Of a stretch of 11,960 bases of DNA, positions 7,313-11,960 are shown piece by piece. How positions within the stretch are numbered: position 1 is the stretch's first letter; each line of letters begins with the position of its first letter. The notes under the pieces were generated by a model that ran no database searches, was not told where the DNA came from, and saw only the letters and a list, made by a program, of their open reading frames with translations. The stretch comes from Treponema sp. (GTDB lineage: Bacteria; Spirochaetota; Spirochaetia; Treponematales; Breznakiellaceae). The DNA lies in the NCBI GenBank assembly GCA_031277045.1, contig JAISLX010000049.1:1-11960 (forward strand), in the 5' to 3' direction. A program made the position numbers and the translations under genes.

Positions 7313-7401
7313 GGCCGCTAGGAGTTCGTTGCGCTTTGCGCGTAAAACCTCAAAAATCGCCGATCAGGCGATTTTTTACCCCGCGAACTCCGAAAGCGGC
7401 C
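7313..7401. repeat. Long interrupted stem enclosing smaller hairpins
   Basis: ggccgct (7313-7319) and ggagttcg (7321-7328) pair exactly with cgaactcc (7384-7391) and agcggcc (7395-7401). That makes 15 base pairs broken by one small internal loop (1 base opposite 3). Inside are a short gcgc-ttt-gcgc hairpin (7331-7341) and the terminator-like hairpin at 7352-7377. The left arm overlaps the direct repeat copy 1. Confidence 0.7.
7352..7377 (-). terminator. Bidirectional intrinsic terminator-like hairpin
   Basis: A perfect 10-bp inverted repeat (aaaaatcgcc / ggcgattttt, loop gatca) has a GC core flanked by an A-run on one side and a T-run on the other, the standard layout of a bidirectional intrinsic terminator. 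On the minus strand it lies between the small exported protein gene, whose stop is about 85 bases upstream, and aroDE. It therefore probably ends the former's transcript and implies that aroDE has its own promoter downstream. Confidence 0.65.
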
Positions 7402-7411
7402 CCGATAACCG

Positions 7412-7443
7412 GGATTTTTGCGTTATTAGTGGCGCAAAAATCC
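7412..7443. repeat. 11-bp perfect inverted repeat just past the exported protein gene
   Basis: ggatttttgcg (7412-7422) and cgcaaaaatcc (7433-7443) are exact complements around a 10-base loop. On the minus strand the hairpin starts 17 bases after the TAG of the exported protein gene. There is no T-run after the stem, so it may act as an mRNA 3' end stabiliser or first stage of termination ahead of the stronger hairpin at 7352-7377. Its right arm lies inside direct repeat copy 2. Confidence 0.6.
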
Positions 7444-7460
7444 ACCAACGCAACAGGCCG

Positions 7461-7919
7461 CTAGAAATCGCTGCGGTACACAAAGATCTCCACCACTTTG
7501 GCGGATGCCCCCAGGTTTATCCGCAGGGTGATGGGCCAGGGCCGGCCGTAGATAGGGAGGAGAACGTAATTTTCCTCCTTCCGCGCTTCCTCTCCCAGGG
7601 CGAGGATCACCGCCTCCCGGCTGTCCCCCACACGGATTCCCCGGACCGCCTTGATTCCCAACTGCCAAACCCGGTCCCGGTACACATAAAAATCCCCCTG
7701 GGGGTAAACCAGCACCACATCATCCTGCCATTCATCCGCCCCGCGAACAGAGTAGACCGCCTCGGGAACCCCAAAACGGCCGTAAAGCTCCTTCAGGGTA
7801 AAACCGATGAACATTTCCGGCGGCTCCTCCATAATGTCCACAACGGAATCGGCAAGGACCGCCGCTTTGAGCGGCAGCCCCAGTACAATCAATAAACAGC
7901 CCACCCGGCAGATTCCCAT
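7461..7919 (-). CDS. Small exported protein of unknown function
   Basis: With the ATG at 7919 the product has 152 residues and starts with a plausible Sec signal peptide: a short positive N-terminus, a hydrophobic stretch CLLIVLGLPL, then AAVLAD with likely cleavage near residue 23. No lipobox was seen (C4 and C7 lie before the hydrophobic core). The mature part has two loosely similar segments, FIGFTLKELYGRFGVPEA (37-54) and GIRVGDSREAVILALGEE (94-111), each with a G-x-T/D turn, a short helix and an F/LG motif. This is vaguely like the BamE/SmpA fold, but I do not claim it. Several W and Y residues sit between them. The frame is open to a TTG at 7958, but that would bury the signal peptide and has no ribosome site. 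No ribosome site is obvious at 7919 either. It is divergent from the ligase fragment, and terminator-like hairpins follow it. Confidence 0.7.
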   Translation of the reverse strand: MGICRVGCLLIVLGLPLKAAVLADSVVDIMEEPPEMFIGFTLKELYGRFGVPEAVYSVRGADEWQDDVVLVYPQGDFYVYRDRVWQLGIKAVRGIRVGDSREAVILALGEEARKEENYVLLPIYGRPWPITLRINLGASAKVVEIFVYRSDF

Positions 7920-7938
7920 GAAAGCACTGTACCCAAAG

Positions 7939-7974
7939 GCCGGACCCCGCGCAAGCAACCCAGGCGGGGCCGGC
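7939..7974. repeat. GC-rich hairpin between divergent genes
   Basis: gccgg-a-ccccgc (7939-7950) pairs with gcggggccggc (7964-7974), 11 base pairs with one bulged A and a 13-base loop. It occupies the centre of the 98-base space between the divergent starts at 7919 and 8018. It could be an operator or a leftover of rearrangement. No clear promoter was found for either gene. Confidence 0.5.
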
Positions 7975-8017
7975 GCGGACGGCGCAACCGGCAGGGCCGC
8001 ATCCGGTCTAAGTGGGT

Positions 8018-9079
8018 ATGACTGTACAAACGCTGGGGGATTTGTGCCTTGAAGGGGCCAGGAAGTACAAGACCCGGAAAGCTCTTGAACTGTGCCGGGG
8101 GGACCGGCTTGTGGAGACAGTGGATTTCAGAAGCCTGGCCTTTAGGGCCCGTCAACTGGCGGTTCTGTTCCACAGCCTGGGCATAGAGCGGGGGGCCAGG
8201 ATCATGATCCTCGCCGAAAACCGGCCCGAATGGTCCATTGCGGTCTTTGGGGCGGCTCTGGCGGGGGCGGTGTTTCTGCCCCTGCCCCCCCAGGCCGTAA
8301 GCGGGAACCAGCGCGGTACAGGTTCCCGCGGTGCGGATTTCCGCGAACTTGGGGAGACTGTTTCCGCCATCTGCGTTACGGAGCGGACCGCGGAACAGGC
8401 GGCGGCCCTGGATCCGGCTCTGCCCCGGATCTACCTGGACAGTCCGTCCGGGCAGCCGGGCTGGACAAACATTCTGGTAACCAGCGGCGGCGTCCGCAAA
8501 CGGCTGCGCCTGTCCCCCCAGCCCGATCTCCCGGCTGTGCCCGGCGGCGGTCCGGAGGCCGGTGATCCGGCAGTGATGTGGCCCGGCGGGGGGCAGAATT
8601 CACACCGGGAACTGCTGTCCCTGATGGCGGAGCCCCCTTACCCCCGGCTTTTTCCACGGGACCGTCTGCTGTCCCTGTGCCCGCTGGCGGAAAAAGGTGC
8701 CCTGATCCTGGCGGTTTTGGCCGCGGTCCGGGGGGGCGCATCCCTAAGCTGTGTAGAAGAAAATGAAGGGGAAAGCGGGGATTTGCTGCGGACCCTGGAT
8801 TTACTGCGCCCTTCGGTACTGGTTGGGGGTGGAGATGTCCTCCAGAATCTGATGTACCGGAACATTCGCCCGGAACATTTCCTCCTCAAAAATTCCTTTA
8901 CCCGGCCGCTGGCGCTTAGTTGGGCGGGCCAAAAGGTCATAAAATCCCTGGGGGGCAATGTTCGTTACTACGGGATTGTCGGCGGGTCTCTTACAGTTGA
9001 TCGGGAAAAAGCGCTCCCGCCGAATTCGGCGAAACCAGGGTTTCCCGGTACAATTCCCGGTTCAGTATGGATAGGATAA
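8018..9079 (+). CDS. Truncated long-chain acyl-CoA ligase-like (AMP-binding) protein, probably non-catalytic remnant
   Basis: The 353-residue frame (ATG 8018; an in-frame GTG lies at 8012) follows the order of fatty acid-CoA ligases of the ANL superfamily. There is an N-terminal domain with ILAENRPEWSIAVFGAALAGAVFLPL (64-89), a block SLCPLAEKGALILAVLAAVRGGASL (219-243), and SFTRPLALSWAGQKVIKSLGGNVRYYGIVGGSL (293-325). The ATP-binding loop, normally (Y)TSGTTGxPKGVxLSH, is reduced to WPGGGQNSH (188-196), an apparent in-frame loss of about 7 residues. Intact relatives are about 550-650 residues; everything after the GGSL block is absent, including the YGxTE motif and the whole C-terminal lid. 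The last ~20 codons read antisense to the PASTA gene. The ribosome site is weak. No internal stop is present, so it may be a recent pseudogene or a retained non-enzymatic protein. Confidence 0.7.
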   Translation: MTVQTLGDLCLEGARKYKTRKALELCRGDRLVETVDFRSLAFRARQLAVLFHSLGIERGARIMILAENRPEWSIAVFGAALAGAVFLPLPPQAVSGNQRGTGSRGADFRELGETVSAICVTERTAEQAAALDPALPRIYLDSPSGQPGWTNILVTSGGVRKRLRLSPQPDLPAVPGGGPEAGDPAVMWPGGGQNSHRELLSLMAEPPYPRLFPRDRLLSLCPLAEKGALILAVLAAVRGGASLSCVEENEGESGDLLRTLDLLRPSVLVGGGDVLQNLMYRNIRPEHFLLKNSFTRPLALSWAGQKVIKSLGGNVRYYGIVGGSLTVDREKALPPNSAKPGFPGTIPGSVWIG

Positions 9080-10049
9080 GCACAGTCCCCTCCGGAAGCT
9101 GGTAAGGCACGGTAAAGTTCCCGCCCCGGTAAGGGACGCTGATAAGCTCCGTCCGTTCCCCGCCTGGAATCAGGGCCTCCAGCCGCATAGTCAGCGGGTA
9201 GGGGTTCACCGGCACGGTGTAGCTGAACAGGCCGAACAGTTCCCCCGGCGGAATTTCGGGGGGAATGTTTACTACCAGGCTAACCGGGGTGTTCGCCGAA
9301 ACGCGGGTTTCCTCCGGGGGGTCCTGGTACACCACGGTTCCCCCCGTTTCATTGGTCAGACTGGGCCGGAGTTCAAACACAAAATCCAGCCCCTCCCGGC
9401 CCAGCAAGGTCAAGGCTTCCGAAACGCCAAGGCCGGTAAAACGGGGAATCGTTACGACGGTGTTTTCCGGCCCCCGGCTTACGACAAATTCCAGCGTGGT
9501 GGGGCCGGATATGCCTGAGCCGGGCTCCGGCTTCTGCTGTAAAATGATCCCCGGCTCCTCATCGGAATACTCGTACATCACGGGTTCTTTAAGGGAAAGC
9601 GTGGCCAGGCCCGAAGTGCCGGCCTCCGCGAACATGGTCCGCAGATCCAGCCGCACATCGTCAAGATTGCGGCCCCGGTAATCCTCGATGGTGTTGACAA
9701 GTACACCCCGGCTTATCACCAGGTTGATCCGGCGGCCCGCCTTGACGATAGCGCCGGAACCGGGGTCCTGCTCCAGAACAAGCCCCTTGTCAAAAGATGA
9801 CTGGGTGTAGCGCAGGCTTATCCTCGGGTAAAGCTCCTTCTGCTGGAGTTCCAACAGAGCTTCCGTCAACTCCTTGCCCCGGACATCGGGGACCATCGTC
9901 TGCTCCGCCCCCCGTACAGTAACAAAAAAAATAGAAACGGCGACAAGCCCCACAAAGATCAAAAGCCCCGCGGCCATTGCTATAAAAAGTTTGAAATGAT
10001 TGACGGCGTAAGATTCGACAGTGTTACGATCCAAATTTATAAAGCCCAT
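8991..10049 (-). CDS. Membrane-anchored protein with three PASTA domains, no kinase
   Basis: The 352-residue protein has a short cytoplasmic N-terminus, one transmembrane segment (about 20-45), and three extracytoplasmic PASTA repeats: about 51-115 (VPDVRGKELTEA...EQDPGSG...INLVISRG), 116-193 (DYRGRNLDDVR...QQKPEPGSG...FVVSRG) and 194-262 (IPRFTGLGVSEA...QDPPEET...SLVVNIP). A beta-rich tail of about 90 residues follows. PASTA domains usually bind peptidoglycan or muropeptides, often as sensors of Ser/Thr kinases or in penicillin-binding proteins; here neither kinase nor transpeptidase is attached. The ATG lies 3 bases after the fmt stop, so it is translated with def and fmt. The last residues, about 340-352, are encoded on the opposite strand of the ligase fragment. 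The TAA falls in ligase-derived sequence, so the native C-terminus may have been altered. Confidence 0.88.
   Translation of the reverse strand: MGFINLDRNTVESYAVNHFKLFIAMAAGLLIFVGLVAVSIFFVTVRGAEQTMVPDVRGKELTEALLELQQKELYPRISLRYTQSSFDKGLVLEQDPGSGAIVKAGRRINLVISRGVLVNTIEDYRGRNLDDVRLDLRTMFAEAGTSGLATLSLKEPVMYEYSDEEPGIILQQKPEPGSGISGPTTLEFVVSRGPENTVVTIPRFTGLGVSEALTLLGREGLDFVFELRPSLTNETGGTVVYQDPPEETRVSANTPVSLVVNIPPEIPPGELFGLFSYTVPVNPYPLTMRLEALIPGGERTELISVPYRGGNFTVPYQLPEGTVLILSILNRELYRETLVSPNSAGALFPDQL
9018..9031. repeat. 14-bp perfect palindrome in the convergent overlap
   Basis: cgccgaattcggcg is its own reverse complement. It lies inside the 89-base overlap of the ligase fragment and the PASTA gene, close to where ligase similarity stops. 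On the minus strand it is followed by GGAGCGCTTTTT, giving a loose terminator-like layout near the end of the def-fmt-PASTA operon. Whether it acts as a terminator or marks a rearrangement joint cannot be decided from one sequence. Confidence 0.6.
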
Positions 10050-10052
10050 TAC

Positions 10053-11081
10053 TCAATCCGGTTTTTCCCCAAGGCACCGGCCAATAAAATTCCGGGCGCC
10101 GTTCAGAAAGGCCCGCCACTCAAGCGCCTTTTTCGCCTGGTACTGCAACATGGTAAGGGCCAGGACCCCGTCCCCTGTTTGTACCAGTATCCCCCGTTCC
10201 TTGTCTACGCCCAGGACCGTTCCGGGCGCGGCCCGCGGCCCGTCCCCGCCCTCCTGCCGGTCCGCGCCGAGGATGTAAAGGCAGCGTTCCCCGTCAGTGG
10301 TCCAGGCCAGGGGCCAGGGAATATAGGCCCGGACCAGGGCGTCGATGCGCCGGGCGCTTAAATTCCAGTCGATCCGCCCGTCTTCCCTAGAAAGAAGACC
10401 GCAGTAACTGGCCTTCCCTGGTTCCTGTGGCCGGCCCCGCGCACGCCCCGCGGCAAGGTCCCTCACGACACAGGGGAGCAGCCGCGCCGCCCTGCGGGCC
10501 ATGTCCCCGCTCAGAGAGGAAGTGGTTTCCCGCCCCGTCAGGGGAAAGGATTCCTGGGCCAAAATGTCCCCGCAGTCCATTTCAAGGGCAAGCCGCTGGA
10601 CGCTGAGGCCCGTCTCCTGGTCTCCGTTCAGAATAGCCTGGGGAATTGGGGACGGCCCCCGGTAGGCGGGCAGCAGGCTGGGGTGGATGTTAATCCCCCC
10701 CAGCGGAAAAAGGGCGAGGAATTTGGGGCCGAAGATCCGGCCATAGGCAAAAGAAACAAGCAAATCGGGACACAGTGCCTCAATTTGTTTCCGCGCCGCG
10801 CCGCCCAGCTTGCCGGGTTTAAGAATGGCCGGGGGTTTCCGCCGCGCCTGTTCAAACCGCTCCGCCAGGGTCAGAGCCGCGGCGGCCACGTCGGTGGGTT
10901 CCGGTTTTCCGCTCCGGCCGCGGGGACTGTCGGGATTGGTAAGTATCCCCGCAAGCTCAAAGGCGGGCGCCGCGTGCCCTTTTTCTTCCCCCGGCATACC
11001 CGCGTCTTCCAGGGCCAGGGCGGCCAGACTTTCCAGGGCGGGAACGGCAATCGCGGGACTTCCCGCGTAAACGATCCGCAA
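10053..11081 (-). CDS. fmt: Methionyl-tRNA formyltransferase
   Basis: This 342-residue cytoplasmic enzyme formylates initiator Met-tRNA using 10-formyl-tetrahydrofolate. It opens with MRIVYAGSPAIAVPAL, the family's N-terminal strand. The catalytic triad is N131 and H133 in GGINIHPSLLPAYRG and D169 in LEMDCGDIL, with the same 38-residue spacing as N106/D144 in E. coli. The C-terminal tRNA-binding OB-like domain covers about 225-335 (YCGLLSREDGRIDW, RAYIPWPLAW, LQYQAKKALEW). An additional Ala/Gly-rich insertion at about 22-41 makes the first domain longer than in E. coli, and the loop after NPDSPRGRSGK is diverged. The start is TTG at 11081, since no ATG fits and the N-terminus matches the family from there. 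It lies 4 bases after the def stop, with AAAGG or GGGAAG nearby. The next gene starts 3 bases after its TGA. Confidence 0.94.
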   Translation of the reverse strand: MRIVYAGSPAIAVPALESLAALALEDAGMPGEEKGHAAPAFELAGILTNPDSPRGRSGKPEPTDVAAAALTLAERFEQARRKPPAILKPGKLGGAARKQIEALCPDLLVSFAYGRIFGPKFLALFPLGGINIHPSLLPAYRGPSPIPQAILNGDQETGLSVQRLALEMDCGDILAQESFPLTGRETTSSLSGDMARRAARLLPCVVRDLAAGRARGRPQEPGKASYCGLLSREDGRIDWNLSARRIDALVRAYIPWPLAWTTDGERCLYILGADRQEGGDGPRAAPGTVLGVDKERGILVQTGDGVLALTMLQYQAKKALEWRAFLNGARNFIGRCLGEKPD

Positions 11082-11085
11082 GCCT

Positions 11086-11583
11086 TTAGCTTCCCGGCCG
11101 GGTCAGAGCCTGTTTTTTCATCTTGGCAAGAACGCGGTTCCGCTTGGGGACGGAAAGACGGTCGATAAACAGCATGCCCTCAAGGTGGTCGTACTCGTGG
11201 AGGATCACCCTGGCCAGAATACCGTCCACGTCCATCGTAAAAGGCCGGCCCTTTTCGTTCCAGGCCTGGATTTGCAGGGTTTTGGCCCGGATCACATCGG
11301 CCCACACCCCGGGAATGGAAAGACAGCCTTCCTCGTACTTCACCGTCTCCGCCGAGGTAGCCGTAATCGAGGGGTTGATAAACACCCGCGGCGCATCGCC
11401 TTCCACATGAACCACAAAGATCCGCTTCATAAAACCAACCTGCGGCCCGGCCAGCCCCACGCCCTTTCCGGCGTGAAGGGCGTCAAGCATCTCCCCCGCG
11501 GTTGTTCTAATCCCGTCATCTATGTTTTTTACCAGCTCCGCTTTTTGCCGGAGCAGATCATTTCCAAGCGTAAGAATGGTCAT
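11086..11583 (-). CDS. def: Peptide deformylase
   Basis: The 165-residue metalloenzyme removes the formyl group from the N-terminal methionine of new proteins. All three family motifs are present: GVGLAGPQVG (41-50, with Q48), EGCLSIPG (85-92, C87 binds the metal) and HEYDHLEG (129-136, H129 and H133 bind the metal, E130 is catalytic). The length is typical for bacterial type 1 enzymes, and the basic C-terminal tail (MKKQALTRPGS) is short. The ATG at 11583 has GGGA about 6-8 bases upstream. It is the first gene of a def-fmt-PASTA operon. Placing def directly before fmt is a common bacterial arrangement that couples formylation to deformylation. Confidence 0.96.
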   Translation of the reverse strand: MTILTLGNDLLRQKAELVKNIDDGIRTTAGEMLDALHAGKGVGLAGPQVGFMKRIFVVHVEGDAPRVFINPSITATSAETVKYEEGCLSIPGVWADVIRAKTLQIQAWNEKGRPFTMDVDGILARVILHEYDHLEGMLFIDRLSVPKRNRVLAKMKKQALTRPGS

Positions 11584-11622
11584 AGCATCCCATGATAGCG
11601 GAATTTCCGGCGTAAAACAACG

Positions 11623-11638
11623 CGCCCTGTTTAGGGCG
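11623..11638 (-). terminator. Short GC hairpin upstream of def
   Basis: cgccct/agggcg form a 6-bp stem with a 4-base loop. On the minus strand it is followed by CGTTGTTTTACG, a weak T-rich tract. It may terminate a transcript arriving from beyond the right edge, or form part of the def leader. The T-tract is displaced and interrupted, so confidence is low. Confidence 0.3.
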
Positions 11639-11826
11639 GGATATGTATCCGTCCAACGAAGATACCGGCAAGCAAGCTTGCTTCGAGATTGCTCCTGGGT
11701 TCTTCATCTAAATAGATTTATTCGAAGGGGGGGTCGAATACCCAAGAACCCGCTCGCCGGCTCGCGGGGGATCCTTGGCGCGGTTCAATTTCTACGCCAA
11801 TGATGGCGGGGTTCTTTATTCGCAAG

Positions 11827-11901
11827 GTCTGGTTTAATATCCCGGAGCTTGCTCCGGCTCAAACAAGGCAACGCTTTCAAAAATTTGGTATTAAACCAGA
11901 C
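11827..11901. repeat. 13-bp inverted repeat with an internal hairpin
   Basis: gtctggtttaata (11827-11839) and tattaaaccagac (11889-11901) are exact complements 49 bases apart. Between them ccggag/ctccgg (11842-11857) form a 6-bp stem with a 4-base loop. The 75-base unit looks like a small palindromic element, possibly a miniature transposon end pair or a repetitive intergenic sequence. No transposase is visible beside it. Confidence 0.6.
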
Positions 11902-11960
11902 GGTATAATAAACTTCCTATTCGAACGAGCCTCCGTTCCGAATCAGGCATCGCTTAAGAT

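Larger units (their letters stand above)
7284..7464. repeat. Imperfect direct repeats (34-38 bp) bracketing a structured spacer
   Basis: Copy 1 (7284-7321) and copy 2 (7431-7464) both start ggcgc, contain an A-run and a tcc-cca block, and end in the identical 14 bases caacaggccgctag. Resemblance continues about 12 bases further right. In copy 2 the CTAG supplies the TAG stop of the small exported protein gene. The arrangement could come from partial duplication of a gene end or from a family of intergenic repeats. The 257-base stretch 7204-7460 has no supported gene. Confidence 0.7.
11584..11960. other. Gene-free, inverted-repeat-rich region upstream of def
   Basis: No supported gene was found in these 377 bases on either strand. 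Instead there are many short inverted repeats: a hairpin at 11623-11638; a 14-bp palindrome at 11670-11683 (aagcaagcttgctt); 8-bp arms gggttctt/aagaaccc (11697-11704, 11744-11751) enclosing tattcga/tcgaata (11719-11725, 11734-11740); cgcca/tggcg (11795-11808); 13-bp arms at 11827-11839/11889-11901; and a bulged stem at 11920-11942. Two of the structures share the core agcttgct (11675-11682 and 11846-11853). The pattern suggests a degraded mobile element, a palindromic repeat family, or a structured RNA. The def promoter should be here or further right, but I could not identify it. Confidence 0.6.

Noticed and set aside
7284..7464. CRISPR array
   Set aside because: Only two imperfect repeat copies of unequal length with one 109-base structured spacer, and no cas genes nearby.
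7920..7958. TTG start extending the exported protein by 13 residues
   Set aside because: It has no ribosome site and would place a long segment before the signal peptide's hydrophobic core.
11584..11670. Promoter for def such as TTGGAC with a 17-base spacer
   Set aside because: The matching -10 (TAAACA) fits only three of six consensus bases and lies in a hairpin, so it is not supportable.
11522..11803. Plus-strand 93-codon open frame spanning the def start and the repeat-rich region
   Set aside because: It begins inside def on the other strand, crosses several inverted repeats, and lacks a ribosome site or family motif.
11900..11960. Possible end of a minus-strand gene or tRNA at the right edge
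   Set aside because: All three minus frames meet stops within about 15 codons, and no cloverleaf or TTCGANNC arm in proper context was found; too little sequence to support anything.

Overview
The window looks like a chromosomal stretch of a high-GC spirochaete, most likely a Treponema of the termite-gut type. This is inferred from the gene families and not proven: an AroD-AroE fusion, a double-CxxC DUF6062-type protein, a membrane-anchored PASTA protein with no kinase beside fmt and def, and a treponemal-looking acyl-CoA ligase fragment. No rRNA, tRNA, CRISPR array or intact insertion sequence was recognised.

Layout, left to right. (1) Positions 1-410 are AT-rich. They hold the N-terminal 98 codons of a minus-strand zinc-ribbon protein, a near-consensus sigma-70 promoter, and a 17-bp sequence present twice in tandem just upstream of the -35 box. 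(2) Positions 456-7203 are a minus-strand run, read right to left: aroDE, rpiA, a DUF6062-type cysteine/histidine protein, then two ABC exporter half-transporters that form an asymmetric heterodimer. Spacings are 11 bp (aroDE-rpiA), 92 bp with an inverted repeat (rpiA-DUF6062), 1 bp and 11 bp, so the last three genes are surely one unit and the first two probably another or the same. (3) Positions 7204-7460 are a gene-free, hairpin-rich segment with a bidirectional terminator-like hairpin, a long interrupted stem and an imperfect direct repeat. One repeat copy supplies the stop codon of the next gene. (4) Positions 7461-7919 encode a small exported protein of unknown function. (5) Divergent from it, at 8018-9079 (+), lies the N-terminal part of a long-chain acyl-CoA ligase-like protein. 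Its ATP-binding loop is collapsed, its C-terminal half is missing, and its 3' end overlaps the PASTA gene by 89 bp tail to tail. (6) Positions 8991-11583 are a tight minus-strand operon, def-fmt-PASTA protein, with gaps of 4 and 3 bp. (7) Positions 11584-11960 have no supported gene but many inverted repeats.

Functionally, def and fmt are the N-formyl cycle of translation initiation (formylation of initiator Met-tRNA, then removal of the formyl group). aroDE supplies two consecutive steps of the shikimate pathway. rpiA links ribose-5-phosphate and ribulose-5-phosphate, and so indirectly feeds erythrose-4-phosphate to the same pathway. The ABC pair is an efflux-type exporter of unknown substrate. 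I see no clearly new multi-gene system. The best leads are the ligase remnant fused into the PASTA gene's 3' end, the structured DNA at 7284-7464, the repeat-rich right end, and the AT-rich zinc-ribbon gene with its repeated upstream site.
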